A DNA stretch of 64,000 bases. Origin: Diphasiastrum complanatum. Lineage: Eukaryota; Streptophyta; Lycopodiopsida; Lycopodiales; Lycopodiaceae. A program made the position numbers and the translations under genes. The notes under the pieces were generated by a model. It worked only from the letters and a program-made list of their open reading frames with translations, did not search any database and was not told where the DNA came from. Shown here piece by piece: positions 1-15,000 of the stretch. Location of the stretch: positions 67,605,940 through 67,669,939 of the forward strand of contig CM055095.1 in NCBI GenBank assembly GCA_029204225.1, given 5' to 3'. How positions within the stretch are numbered: the stretch's first letter is position 1; each line of letters starts with the position of its first letter.

Positions 1-85
1 ACGTCGGATCTCATCAAGATTTTCTTTAACAGAGGGCCAATCTTCTTCTACACGTTTCTCAAGGTTCTTCAAAAACTCCAAGTAG
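1..85 (-). CDS. PREP: PREP exon 14, cut by the window edge
   Basis: Encodes YLEFLKNLEKRVEEDWPSVK and ENLDEIRR in the phase left by exon 13, after the acceptor TGGCAG. The exon runs off the left end of the window. Confidence 0.9.
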
Positions 86-3000
86 CTGCCACATAATATT
101 ATAACAGTTAGGACCTTGTATGCGAGATAAAGCTTCCGTAGAGATATGAGACTTTGTGTACGGGAAAGGAACTATCACATATAGGCCCTTTATTATTGGA
201 TCAAGGCTTATACTTGAGCCAGAAATTGCACAAGGGATATACCTCAAGCCTCCCATCTGCTCACTCACCCAGCCTGCTACATTTATCTTAGCATCCATTC
301 TGGATGCTGAAATGGCATGACCGCCTCCAGTTAAGCGACTCTGCATGCTAGAATAACACGCATTAGAAGAAAAAGATCAGCTTTCTTCTTTCATTGAACT
401 AAACCACCCATTTAGGGTCTTGTAGAGATTCCACTCATTTACCTCCATCCGCGATTTGCTTTGTGCAACAAACTGCTTAAAGCGCTGTTGGTCCTCAAAT
501 TGGACATCTTGAAGCACCGTGCGGATCTATATACAACATTTCCAAATGCAACAATATAAGAACATTTCAGAGAATCACAAATCTAGAACCTTTCCAAAAA
601 GCAAAAGCACACTTATATTCACTTTGTATTTTGCATCTACATTTTGGAAAAACCTTTCGATCAACATTTATTCAGCTTCACTTATCGAGAGTATCTGACA
701 TTGTAAGAAAACAGCTTTTAATAATTCAATATCACAAGCTAATCTTACAACTTGTGTAAACCAATGTTGTTCAACAAATATTATTCACACACGCGTAGTA
801 CGCAATATTTGACTAATTTATAACATATGGCATTTGCATTCACATTACTCATTACAAATAAGAGTATGGAAATCGTTACATCTCCAGAGTTATGGAAGTG
901 ATATAATATGACCAATGCTTTGAGCCTTTGATGGGTTAAGAGCATGAGCCTTTATGGGTTAAGAACATATCATCTAGATGTCTTTAATAATGATTTTTAG
1001 GCCTTTGGTTTGAAGCATATGCAAGGAATACTTAGATGGTTTATTATGGCATGTTAGAGCCAGCTCAGGAAGCCATAACATATAAATGATATCTCTTTAA
1101 TCCATAGTTCTGGAGAACACATTCCTCATGGTTTTGGGCGGGAAGATATGTGTCCCATTCACATTTCACTGGTATAGACAACCAGTGCAAGAAATGCATA
1201 TGGAAAAGATGTCCCCAACAACGAAACACTTTTCCCCAAATCAAGGAAGGTACTGCTCAGATTGTCTGCCATCAGTAGTCTTTATGATTAACTTGAGATC
1301 TATTTGCTTCTATCAAGAACTCTATGCCTATTCTTATGACACACTCCTAGTCAATACGGCTTAAAGTACCTCTTTCATCATGTCATCTTTTACTCCATTC
1401 AGGTTGGGATACTAGTCTTCACAATTTGCTTAATATATTACAAGTACTACATAACATTCTTCAAATATGCAAGTCGCTTGGATATAAATGTTCTCCATGC
1501 CATTACAATTGCTATCAAATGGCATTCACTGTTCATATGGCTGGGGTTCATTTGTATGTGCCAAATCATCTTCTCCTACTTGCAGGTAGCCCATCTTGGT
1601 TAATAGAGTTAGCTTGACCATTATTGGTACATTTCAGCCTACCTTCATAAAGTGCACATGGTCTACATATACACATTCAACTTTCTTGGTTGCTTCAAGT
1701 TACATGGAACTTGGATGACTTATTTCATCATTGTACACACCACACTATGTTCTATCTCTGTCACTCGCTTCAATGCTTCACTTGGCTATAATTTTCTGTA
1801 CTTTCGGACGTCTACTACTACTTTCATGTGTTATTATTGGTCTCTGGATTTGGTTTGCAATATCTTCGTGCGCCTTGGACCTTTTACTCTTCCCCTTACG
1901 AGCCATTTCTCAACCACGCCATCTGCTTAGTATTGAAGTATATTGGAGTCTAATATTTGCTCCTTCAAGCAATGTTATGGCTAGCATATGTTTCATGGTT
2001 ATCGTGCTTATGTGCCAGTCTTGGTTTCATGACATTGAAAATGGCAAAATATTTACTCAAACTTGAACCACTATATCAATCAACAACTTTACTATGTTTA
2101 CTGACCAGAGGTGATGTCACGAGATATTCCTAGTACACATGCATTTGATGTTCTTACCTTATTGTTGCACTCCTTTATGTCATTCTGACACCAGTGTTGG
2201 AATTACATGATCGCTAGGATGTTACTGCTTTTGTGCTTGGAAGCTTTTCCCAATTTTACTTTCCCGTGTAACCTCATGGTTTTTCTCAAGTGGTACAAGT
2301 GGTCCATACAGTTTGCAGCGTATCTATTTCTATATGAAAACATTGTTGCTATGAATTCTATTAGCATGACAACTATTGTACCAACATGGAGCATGGGTAG
2401 ATCTTGCAAGAATACACCACATCATGGATTGTGCACTTAGCAGTATGAAAACTCATCTGCCAATGCCAATTCTTAGGGAGAACTGAAAATCTACTACTCA
2501 ACAAAAATCCAACTTGTTTGTTATAGAGATTGGCATGCCCACGAAGCTTTGACCCTAGATTTATATCCCGTAAGGGGGTAAGAGGGCCTATCTGGACCCA
2601 TAAATTAGTTATGATTATGCAGGGTTGGTGCGTTCATGGTATTTAATTACAATTAGTGGTTAGAGGCCTAAAACTCATGATGGTGGATTTGCATGGTGCT
2701 AACAGTGACTCATAGGAGGGTGTGGCTAATGTGGCCCAGTTAGGCTGCTGAGGTGTCACAGTTTACTCCCAGTTGAGAAAGAGTCTTGGAGGGTATACAT
2801 ATACCCATAGGCTTACTCTTGGTGCATGCTTGATTGGGAGATTCTAGCTACATGTTGTTGGATTGATACCTCTCCCTCATATTGAGAAACTGCTAGTGGT
2901 CCATAGCTGGCTAGATCTAATTGATCTAGGTTTGGTTGGGTTGGTTTTGTCCACCACCATGCGTTCCCTAGGTTCTCTTGTATCAGCATCCTAGGCCTTG

Positions 3001-6000
3001 ATCCTTGGAGGAGGATATTAAAGACACAGAATTCAATACTTCCTCTAATACAATTATATGAGTATCTATTATTTTATGTTTTAAACCACTCCTTTTTTGG
3101 ACACGACTATTGAAAGTTTTATTAGTTGGAGACTAGCAACTCTTGATAGTACTAGCGCTTGTAATATTTTCCATGTCAATTTGTTTCGTTCCATTTTTTC
3201 CCCATGCACCATACAATCCCAACCTTCCTACTAATCCTAAGCCTCTTCTGGTCCTTCCTACTGTCATGTCAGGCTCTCCCTGATCTTCCTACTGACACAG
3301 GTCTAAACATGCACTGATCGCCACAAATTTCCAGCCTTTCTGATTCCCTGCAAGCACATAGCATCATACACAAACACAGTGGAGCTGGCTGCGTCGTCTC
3401 CTCCTAGCCTTTGCTGCATAGATTATGATGAGGAATGCCTCTCTCTAGGCTCACTTATACACAATCCTCAAGCACCCCTTAACCCTGACCCTTCCTAAAT
3501 CTCGACACATGGCCAACTCCATGCACAGTCGACACTTGCCACTTGGCAATACCCTAACACATAGGCAAGTGAGTAGGCTGACATGTGTCACTCATCCATT
3601 GGACCAAGTGTCCCAGTGAGCATGTGACACGTCATGTTTGACCGGTCAACCCTGACATGTCACTCATTCACTGGACCAAGTGTCCCAATGAGCATATGAC
3701 ATGTGTCACGTTGACTAGTCAACTCTCCTACTTTTTAGGAGGTCAGTCCAGCCACTCCGAATCAATGACCCCGTACCCTATACCCAAGCAACATGCGACT
3801 CTGAGGCTCAGAAACATCATTAACAGCTTTATTTACTTTTTTGTTACAAAGGTCACTACAAGCCGGTGACTTAGCCATTTCTGTATCTACAAGAAGTACA
3901 TCTATAAGTAAAACAGTAAACAACCGGGACAGGGAGTAAAAGCTGTAACACCCCTTCCCCCCTCAGGTAACATCGTCCGCGATGGCAAAGCTAGGGTACT
4001 GTGCACGCAGACTGTGCGCGGTCTCCCAGGTAGCATCAGAAAGAGACCTACCATGCCAAGCAACCAAGTACTCACGGATCAGACGGTTGCGTAAACGCCT
4101 CTCCCGCCTATCCAATACCCTCGCTGGCCCATGGGTTACTTCTCCCTGCTCCTGGAATGCAAACAAACCATCAGACAACAAGTTATCACCGTTATGTAAA
4201 ACCCGTTTCAATCTAGAAACATGAAATACAGGATGCACTTTACAAGTTTTAGGAAAATTCTAACTTATAAGAAACATCACTGATTCTTTTAACAATTTTC
4301 CAGGGTCCACAATAACACGGGGACAACTTGTAACATTTGCCCGTCTAAGGGTCTTAGAGTCCTTGGGTACTTGGAGAAACACCATGTCTCCTACCACAAA
4401 CTCTCTAGGCGTGCAATGCTGATCAGCGTAAGACTTAGCTCGATCTATCGCTTGCCTAATATTAACCTTCGCTAACTCAAGCATTTCATTCATTTGAGTT
4501 AGAAAATTAGCCGCACTAGGCACTCTCTGAGGAATTCCTACCGTAACAGGGCTAGCTGGCCTAAAACCATAATTAAGCTCAAAAGGACTCATCTTAGTCC
4601 TCACATTTTTCTTGTCATTGTAAGCAAAGTCCAACAGTGGCAACTACTTCTCCCACTGAGTTTGCTTATCCCCAACAAATGCTCTAAGCATATCCTCTAA
4701 GGTCTGGTTGACTCTCTCAGTTTGGCCATCCGTTTCAGGATACCTGTACTGCTCATTCTCAATTGGACTTTAAGTTTGGCCATAACTGCAATCCAAAAGT
4801 TTCCAGTGAATCGAGTATCCCTGTCAAACACTATGGATGACGATAATCCATGAAGTCTGAACACGTGCTCGATAAACAGATTAGCTACTCCAGCCGCATC
4901 AATCTTTTTACGCGTTGAAATAAAATGAGCCATCTTAGTGAGTCTGTCAACTACGACCAAGATAGAATCATGTTGTGACTGTGTACGAGGTAAGTTAGTG
5001 ATAAAATCCATGAGATACTCTCCCATCTACCACCTGGTACCAGTAGAGGGTATAAAACTCCATGAGTTTTAATCCTTTCAGCTTTATTGACCCGGCACTT
5101 CAAACAGTGCGTCACATAATGGTAAACATCTTTTTTCAATTTAGGCCACCAAAAGTTACGTAAGATCAACTCATAGGTCCTATCCACACCAAGATGACCT
5201 GCACTAGGGCTATCATGACATAAATGGGCAATCTTCCTACGCAGCTCCTCACAAGCTGGAACGAGAAGTTTGCCATTTCTCTTAATCATACCATCTTCTA
5301 TGGTATATTTAAGGTAAGTGTGAGCAAAGAGACTAGAACTCTCATCTTGAGACTCTACTTGCGCAAGATTTGCCTCTCTCACAATTCCTTGACAATGAGG
5401 ATCCTCTTGTTGAGCCTGTCTAATCTCAGCAATCAGGTCATTTTCTATAACCACAAAAGACATCCGATACAATATACGAGACAATGCATCAGCCACACGA
5501 TTTTTGGCACCTTTCTTGTACCGAATTTCCATGTGAAATTCCTGCATCAACTCAGCCCACCTGGCTTGCCGCCCTCTTAGGTCTGGCTGGTTGCAGAAAT
5601 ATCTCAAAGTGTTATGGTCGGTGTACACATAGAATTCTGCACCATACAAATAATGCCTCCATGCCTTCAAAGCGTGGATAATGGCATACAACTCTTTCTC
5701 ATGAGTTGGATAGTTCTTCTGTGCAGGGTTGAGCTTCTTGCTCTCAAAGGCCACAGGCCTACCCTCTTGCATCAGAACTGCCCCAACGGCGATGTCACTT
5801 GCATCCGTTTCTACGACAAATGGTTTTTGAGGGTCAACAATTTTTAAAGTGACAAAGTCTGCCACAGCTTGTTTCAAAGCATCGAAACTTCGCCGCTGAA
5901 CTTCCGTCCACTCTTTCCATTTATTTTTCTGTAACATATCAGTCAATGGTGCAGCTACGTGTGAATAATTCTTCACACCTTTACGATAAAACACAGCCAA

Positions 6001-9000
6001 CCCTAGAAAGCTTCTTAGTGTCGTCAAGTCTGTAGGAACAGGCCAGGCAAGAAGAACAGCAACTTTTGCGGATCCGGTTTTATTCCATCTGCTAACACTA
6101 TAAAACCCAAATATGTTATTTCTTTTTTAAACAATTCACGTTTTTTATCATTAGCGAACAATGTATTTTCCCACAATTCTACACCCTTTCCATCAGCCAT
6201 TTCGACTGTGTACTGGTACAGGGATGGTTGTGTGCTCACTCTCAACCGTTTAATCAAAGCGGAGTTAATGATGTTATGTGATGACCCAGTGTCAAATAGA
6301 ATCAAAACATCTCTACCACACAGCTGTCCACGCATAACAATCAAAGAAGTGCAAGGAAACTGATACCCGTGTTGTGCCGCTCTAGACAACTGTGGCAAAG
6401 GAACCGAGTCCACCTTCCGAATCACCGACACGTTCATCAACCGTGGAGCATCAAGAGGTTCTTCTTGTCTCAATTCCTCAATTTTCATAGGATTTGCCTC
6501 CTCAACTTGCAAACTATAGGTGGTCCGTGAGGGATTGCGAGGACACTCCTTCCACCTGTGCCGCCCTAGACAGCCAAAGCAAAGGTTCTCTTTCTTTGCC
6601 CGCTCCAAGTCCTGCGGCGATAACATAGAAAAGCGCTGGCCCCCTTGGGCATTGGACGTCCCATACCGCCCTTTGCCTTTTGAGGTGCCCGCACCTTTAC
6701 TCTTTTTCACACTCTAAATTTGCTCTTGCGAGGATTGACCCTTCCATTTTTTAAACTTTCTTTTCCCCCAAGGCTGAAACCCTCCTGAAGTAGGTGTCTC
6801 AGACTCCTTGGCCTTTTTTCCATCTTCGTAATATAGGGCCATCTGCAAAGCCCTATGGAGGCTTGGAGCCTGCTCCTTCCTTACAAAAGGACGAAGGCTT
6901 TCACGCAAGCCCTCCACAAATTGAAACACTTGTAAAAACATCGACACCTCCTCAGGTATCCGCATCAGTGCTTCTCTGTACTTGTCCACATATTCTTGTA
7001 CGGACGCATTGCCTTGTTTGAGACTTGACCATGCTTGCATCACCTGGTTTTTCTCATCTAATGGTATCCAATTCTCGGCGAACATCCGCTTGAACTGATC
7101 CCAAGTTGCAGGCACCAAATTGTCCTTCTCGATTTCACGCCACCAGCGTTGTGCCGTCTCTTGCAAGCGATATGTGGCTTTTGCAATCTTCTGTTCATCA
7201 TCATCAATACCACACATCTAAAAAGCCTTTTCCCACTTCTAAATCCAATTCTTGACTGCAATGGTGTTGCGTACTGCAACTGCTCCTATATATTTTGGCG
7301 GTTTCAAATCTTTAATTGTGGCAATTTCCGCATCTTTGATGGTTGTTCGGCTTCTTTCTCAACTGTCACAAGCTCAACGGCTACCATAGCCGTTCCACTA
7401 ACCCTTTCAGGTTCCTGTGGAGATTTAGCCGACTTTAGTTGGTCGAGAATTTGTTGTAAAATCACCTCCATGGCATCCACCTTAGCTGCCACTTGTTCGA
7501 TTCTCAAGATTTCTGTGCTTGCACCTCCTAATGGATCCATATTTGCAATGTTGGAGGCTGTCCACTTGTTTAGCAGTCGAAATTACCGGCAAAAATGACT
7601 TTACAACTCTCAAAACCCTTTTCCCTTGTATTATGGCCCAAAAAATCAAACCGACTTTGAAATGCAGGATTGCCCAATCATCAAGCAATTTCTACTCAGC
7701 TGGTTTTGCACCTATGTATGAGAACCAAATTTTGAAAAAACACCATAGGACTCTGTTTTCTTTGCTGTAAATTGCATGCTACAGCCCTTGAGGTCTGCCT
7801 AGAAAACTCCCAAAATTTGAGGATGATCCAAGAACCGAGCGGAAAGATATGAAGAAAAAACTCTTCAGCCTGCCAGCGCCCACCAGCTACAAGAAAATTC
7901 TCAAAATCACTTGGATTTCGCTGTTGGGGTTGGTTTCTGTGACTAATCTATTGTGCCTTGGCAATAGGAACATGTTTGTTTTTTGCTGTCCCAAGCTTCC
8001 AAAACTGACAAACCCTTGCTCTGATACCAAATGTCAGGCTCTCCCTGATCTTCCTACTGACACCCGTCTAAACATGCACTGATCGCCACAAATTTCCAAC
8101 CTTTCTGATTCCCTGCAAGCACATAGCATCATACACAAACACAGTGGAGCTGGCTGCGTTGTCTCCTCCTAGCCTTTGCTGCATGGATTATGATGAGGAA
8201 TGTCTTTCTCTAGGCTCACTTATACACAATCCTCAAGCACCCCTTAACCCTGACCCTTCCTAAATCTCGACACATGGCCAACTCCATGCACAGTCGACAC
8301 TTGCCACTTGGTAGTACCCTGACACACAGGCAAGTGAGTAGTCATCCATTGGACCAAGTGTCCCAGTGAGCATGTGACACGTGTCATGTTTGACCGGTCA
8401 ACCCTAACATGTGTCACTCATTCACTAGACCAAGTGTCCCAGTGAGCATATGACATGTCTCATGTTGACTAGTCAACTCTCCTACTTTTTAGGAGGTCAG
8501 TCCAGCCACTCCGAATTAATGACCCAGTACCCTATACCCAAGCAACATGCGACTTTGAGGCTCAAAAACATCATTAATAGCTTTATTTACTTTTCTGTTA
8601 CAAAGGTCACCACAGGCCGGTGACTTAGCCATTTCTGTATTTACAAGAAGTACATCTATAAGTAAAAACAGTAAACAACCGGGACAGGGAGTAAAAGGGT
8701 CACCACAGGCCGGTGACTTAGCCAATTCTTGTATTTACAAGAAGTACATCTATAAGTAAAAACAGTAAACAACCGGGACAGGGAGTAAAAGTTGTAACAA
8801 CTGCCATATAAAAGTTCATACAACGACATCATCAAAGACTTGTACAGTTTTTGGTACAATGTGATGGTCGTCCTATTGATGAAGCCACTCGGGAATCTTT
8901 GGATGAATTCGCACACAGCTCGTGCTCTTCATGCTACTGTCAAAGATTGTCCTGTACCTCCTTAGAATATATCTGTTTCAGATAATGTTTTTAAAGAAAA

Positions 9001-12000
9001 CATTAATTTTTTTTTAATATGTATCATGTTACTAAAAGTTGAATTTTGGAAATAGGGGCTTGGCTTTTGAATTGACACCATTAACACGAGATATTTAACC
9101 AAGAAAGAAAACTACGAACAATGGTACAAAAGTAGCTCCAATAACTAAAACTAAAGCCCATATTGCAAACAATGTTTTTAAGTGGTGAGTGTTGTGGACA
9201 CACAAATTCCATGGTTCTCTAATACAGTTATGTGAGTTCCCCCTCATTTTTGGACTCAACTATTTTATGGTAGCATATTATCAAGTTCACCCACCCCCCC
9301 CCCCGCCCCCCCATTGCCCAAACACCTTTTCTTAAACATTAGGTTTAAGGGTCTTTCAACGGGTTGGTCGTATCGTAGCATCCACTACCTCTTCAATGGG
9401 AGTATTGTTATGTCCCTAATCGATTGGCCCTTGATTTGGGCCAATGACCATGAGACCTCATCAGTCCACCTACTTCATTAGTAGTTCCCTTACATTAGGA
9501 GAACTCAAACCTACACAAGCACGCCAAGCCTTGAGAGAACATTCATTGGGCTATGGAGCAGGCCAAGAGCCCACAATTCATGGTCATGCCAAAGTCATTC
9601 TCGTATTTGTGAAAATCCAGTACGATAGGTGGTTAAGAAGCTACCAAATAGAGCACCAAATAAGGAAGTAAGCTGCCCAAGAACAACAAAAAATCCAGCA
9701 AGCGATAGGTGATGAAGAAGGTTCCCAAAAGTGAGTGAAGTAGGGCGCCACTTCGAGATGTAATATCTTGAGAAAGAGATACCCCATTGGTGAACAGTAA
9801 ACTGCAATGAATTTTTTAAGAAACAAAGAATGTAAAGATCCAAAAACAGAATCTAAAACAAAACTTTTCAGAACAGGAAACTGAGTATTCCAATTTGAAC
9901 AAGCTTTGACTTATCGAAAAACTTCACTTCTAAAAGGTCAAACTGGATAGAAAACAGATCTTAAGATCAAGGAATGATAGGAAATAACAAGATCCAATCA
10001 CTTGCAAAAAGAACAACTAAAAAATAAATTAAAAAAAAAAAAACAACGATTCTCCAAACCCTAACCCAAATCGTGAATCATGATTTGAACAGCAATTCGT
10101 GGTTCTGCAAGTATGATCTGCACTGAAGAACATCAGATTGAAACCTTATTACTTAAAAATGTAATTTTTGAACACCTTTCTTTGAGCTCACTTCTGTTTT
10201 CCAAGCAAACATTTTGCAATCTTGGGTCATTCTTGTCTTTAATCAAGCAGAATTAACTACGTTCTTAAACGTATGTGATTCTATTGACGTGCATAGAAAT
10301 GAAAGTTTCTTTCATAAGGAAGAATGTGAGGTATAATAGTTTCACAAAGACCTGTGCAAATCACCTTATATCAAGCTCAATTGTGAGCAAAAATATAAGA
10401 TCCTTGTTAACATTGAGATGTTGGATCTTCCACCGATTTTAGTCTGATCAGACACTGATTAGAAATGAAACAATTAGTCTGTTCATGCTCGCTTGAGGCC
10501 CATAGTTATATGCTGAACCAAATTGTGAATCCAAAGCACTTCAAGGCAGAGTTAGCCCGACTGAAGTAAGGCCATCTGCTAAGAGCTCGAGTTTGAGGCC
10601 AATCACTTTTTAGGGAATAGAGATATTAGGTGAGGCCAAAAAACACAAGCATGACTTCCACGTGCATGCTAATTTTGGTGTCTCAAAAAATGAGTTGCTT
10701 CGCAACATCATTAAGGTTCTGTCACTGATGCATTGATAGTAGATATTGATTCAATAAAGTCGTTCATGCAGCCTTCTCATAAGTCAAATCCTTGCATTAC
10801 AAATGTAATCTCTGTAAATTTTAACCACTTTGAATGTTGGTCATTTGTTAATGCGTTGAAGGCACATTTCCTTTTTTTATTATCAATTCTCAAGATTTCG
10901 TATCCTACAGTCAGTATTAGAAATGCACTCATGCATGAAGAGTTTCACTATGAAACTCTACATGTAACCAATGATTCTTTAAGTTGGTATAATTTTTTGT
11001 GAATCTGCCCTGCATGGATTTTTTTGTAAAGTGATGTTGTACATAAGTACTGCATGTATTTCTACTCAAAGGTTTTGTGCACAGGATGACTTATACACAG
11101 TCTAAAACTTTGTTCCATCCATGCACGGCATGGATGTTGTGACCACACAAGAAACTCTTGAAACCAATCCTAACCAGTAAGGAGTCAAGTAATAATGGCA
11201 GATTTTGGCTAATAAAAGCAGTGTCTGCTTGTTCTTATATAACAGAGTACATGTATTTCGAACAAACTAGGGGTTGGTCTGTTATGGCAGTGGTTCTTTT
11301 GACTAAGACTGCAGATTTGCACAAATTGAGTTCCACAGCTGTGATTGACGAACTGTAAATTGGAGCTGCAGTGTGCCAAATTAGAAAAGACAAAGAACCA
11401 CTTTGATTTTGAACAAAAAAACTTGAAGCATGAAAAAGAAGAATGCCCTATTTTGAACAAGCATTTGACTTGGTGATCGCTTGAGTTTTCAGAATTCCAT
11501 GGGATGAACACTATGTTGCAACAGATGTGCCCCATTGTGGCATCCACAATGATGTAAAAACTACTCAATTCAGTGCCAAAAAAATCAAAATTGACAGCAT
11601 TGGCCAAAGCTAGAAAATTAACTGTGTTGAACAACCCCCTTTGTAGGCCTATAAGACCAAAAAAATATGGTGACTGGATGCTAGGTGTGCATACAATTGA
11701 GTCTTGGCAAAATGATAATCTCACCACAAAATGACAACCAAGCGTAATCTAGTGATGCTTAGATATGGATCACATCAAAAAAAGACAACAACAAATTGAT
11801 GTATTGAGAAGAATTGCATATTCTTTGGCAAAATCAATACTCAAATCCATACGATGCTTACATGATCCCTCTACCTGAGGGTGTTCGCATAATATATTTA
11901 CATGCTGAATGATCTCAATCCGTTGACCATTAGACAAAAATGTTCTTAATAAACAAATACTTAGAAACAAAAACAAAATTAAGACCAATTGTGCAATAGT

Positions 12001-15000
12001 AAAAGCGAAAGACTATCGGAGTAGCTGTACACATGAAACCTGATTGACAAATGCACAGTTTTAAATTAGAGTAGATGCACATACAAAAAGAAGACTTAAA
12101 TAGATTTTACCAGACTGAAGAGATCGGCTGTTTGAGACACCATTGCTTTAGCACGAACTATTATGTGACTGGATGGTTCCACTTTGCCCCTCAAGGATGA
12201 TGTGGATGGATACACTGAAATACCCCCCGTTTTACGTCCAATAAGTTGACTCAGTTGCACAAAATCCATGCTTTTCGTTCCCATCTCAAGTAGTGACTGA
12301 CTGAATAAAAGCACACAAGGTTCTAAGGAAATTTCATATTACCTCATACAATATAGCAATAGTCAAAAATTAGATATCACGAACTTGAAAACTCGAATTT
12401 GCAACCAGATTACTGAAACAATTAGATATACCAGAAAAGAGGCACAAATGGAAGTAGGTCACTTCGAACGGTACGCAGGTCAAAGACAACCTCTGTGTAA
12501 AGCACATCATTGGTAAAAAGATCATGGCACAAAATAGTTGAGCCACATAGTTCCCCGACCTGTGGATGCAAGAAAAGAAAAAAAATTTAGAATCAATTCA
12601 CTAGGAAAATGTTCATGTAATGCAATAAGTATTGAATACATGAATAACTCAAGTCTGTCGGGCCAAAACCCTAAACTAACGTAGTGGTTTATCTGCCTGA
12701 CTGACGGATTCAATTTAATGACATTTGTTTTATATATCTAAAAATGCCAATGAAAAATAGCACGCAGCAGAAGAAAGAAACAAACAAAACAGGTTTTAAA
12801 ATAGTGACTGTCCTCAAAACAAGATTATGATTTCTCAGGAAAATTTCGATCCTAATAAAGAAGGGGATATGAACCTCCAAAATAGCGGAACTGTTCCAGA
12901 AACTTACTTATACAGAGGGTTCAAAACCATATATCAAACCCACTGTATTATAGAATAGCACCTGACATAACAATGGAGGCATGGCAATCTTCAACCGCAT
13001 AGAGTCTGCTCAGAAAGTCTTAGACCCTCGGCTCCATGCATAGCACAGACCAAATGCTACAACATTCCCACCCAATTAGTCACATGCACAAAAGTAAAAT
13101 GCACTAAGAAGACAGAAAAGATTAAGCACAAACAAGCTAGCAACTTGGACAAAGATCTTAAACGAGACCCATATGTTCACTAATACAACAAAAATCATCT
13201 CGATGCTGATTGTAGGATAGTGGTAGACGTATCAAAGGACACATTCAATCCTGAACTTCTTAGAGTCCACTAAGAAAGTCTTGGAAAATCAACTCCATCA
13301 TGTATATATAGCACATGCCAAATGCTATGACATCCTCACTGACTCCAGTGGCTCTGAATAGTAGAGATATAGGTGAAGGTACAGTTGATTGTCGTACCGA
13401 GTTGATATCGCTTCTCCGCAGGTGAAGGGCACATGTAGTCATGATGAAGACTGGCACTAAAAAGCAAAGCCAATAACATGAACTCCCTTCTTCTTCGTGG
13501 AAACAAGGGATATATAACTTTCATCACTTGGGCTTGCTCAGAACCTTATTACCAAGCTAGTTGGCAGGCAAGATGGAGCAACATAACAGCTAGATGCAGC
13601 TTAGGCAAATATCTCAAACAAGGACAACATGATCACAATATGGCAAATAATATCCACGTTACGTCTCAGATAGTATCCAACAGCACTGAGATTTCAACTT
13701 TGCCCGCCCTAGAGGCAACGCAAAGCCTAGGACATAAGCTTGTGTCTCTTCCATTGGTCAGAAACAAGCAGGTGATCTTTACACCTGCACCAAATACTTG
13801 CAGGTGTAAAGGCACACTGAGGTTCCCGGACTGCCGTGTGGATGTATTGGAAAGTACAACAAGAGGCATACATTATACTCCTGGGGCAGAGAAACTGGAG
13901 ATATAAGAACTCATGCTCCCATGTTTTGGAGATCAATGCCAATCTTCCGAATTGTCACATTCACAACATGGCGTTCCTGGTCCCAAGATATTTGAAATAC
14001 CTGGCATGCCTAGAAAGTCACATTCCCACATTCAGCCATCACTAATAATATTCGGAAAATGTTTCCCACCCGGAAAACGAGGCCCCGGAAAACGGGGAAC
14101 CACAATTGAGAAATGGGATGGGGAAAATGGGGAAATGCCTTGTCATTACGAATGCAAACTAATGCAAGGTAATCAGGGAACATCCAGGGGGAAAGTGATT
14201 CACATTGAAAGAAAGAGAAGTACTGTTGAAATGAAGTCAACAAGACTCCTTGAAACTGCTAAATTAAGGTCAAAATTTAAACTTTAAATGAATAATATGC
14301 CACTTTTTATGGGAAATATTTCTAGGCATTTTCCCATGACATTTCTCCGAAACATTTCTTCGGGATCTTTCCCAAATTGGGGAAGCTTAGAGTTGGAGGA
14401 AACGCATTTCCCCATAACTATGCGATTCAACATGCTCCCATACTGTTTCATCAATCTCTCTTTAAAGTAGGAGACCTCAAAGATTATTCAGGTGCAAGAC
14501 ATGTTGCTTACTTATCAAATAATTTTCACCCACATGGTCTTGCAACATTCATCTTCCACTATCCAAGCACGAGTTTAACATCATCAAGGTTCTGAACACA
14601 TTTTTTGTGCTTCCTAACATAGGTTATTAAAGGATCTACCTTTGATTTTTTATTCAGGTGCATGGAAGTTCATTAATTGAAGATCCAATTTTTCAGCTCT
14701 TCATCTTCTTTGATTGTCGGAGAACAGATTTTTACCTTTTCCCGAACTCAGTCCACATCTTCTGCTTCTCGATAGTGTTTTCCTGGCATTCTTGGCAACT
14801 ATGGTTCAGAAGGAACTAGTATTGGGTTGTTGTTTTGAGTCATTCATAAGTCATAATGGTGAACTTCATCTCTTTCATTCACTACTGCAAAATTTGTTAT
14901 CTCTATGCAGTAGCTTTCAACAATGACTGGCAAATCCTTCTATTTACAACTTGATTGGTGCTCCAACACACTTCAGAAGATGTTCTTTACGAACTCCAAT

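Larger units (their letters stand above)
3267..8799 (-). mobile_element. Ty3/gypsy chromovirus-type LTR retrotransposon, RT-deleted, inside PREP intron 11
   Basis: The element has direct LTRs at 3267-3952 and 8032-8799, both beginning TGTCAGG and ending TGTAACA when read on the + strand. The primer binding site (TGGTATCAGAGCAAGG on the minus strand) abuts the right LTR, so that is the 5' LTR. A purine tract (GAGGGGGGAAGGGG on the minus strand) abuts the left one. Domain order on the minus strand: gag, zinc knuckle, protease, a remnant of the RT thumb, RNase H, integrase, chromodomain. The chromodomain places it among chromoviruses. Frameshifts and stops break the polyprotein, and the RT fingers and palm are absent, so it cannot be autonomous. 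No perfect 5-bp target duplication is visible. It lies in the same orientation as the host gene. Confidence 0.93.

Noticed and set aside
3257-8810. A 5-bp target duplication for the chromovirus
   Set aside because: Left flank ends ctgtca and right flank starts actgcc; no perfect match at the LTR borders, so none is claimed.
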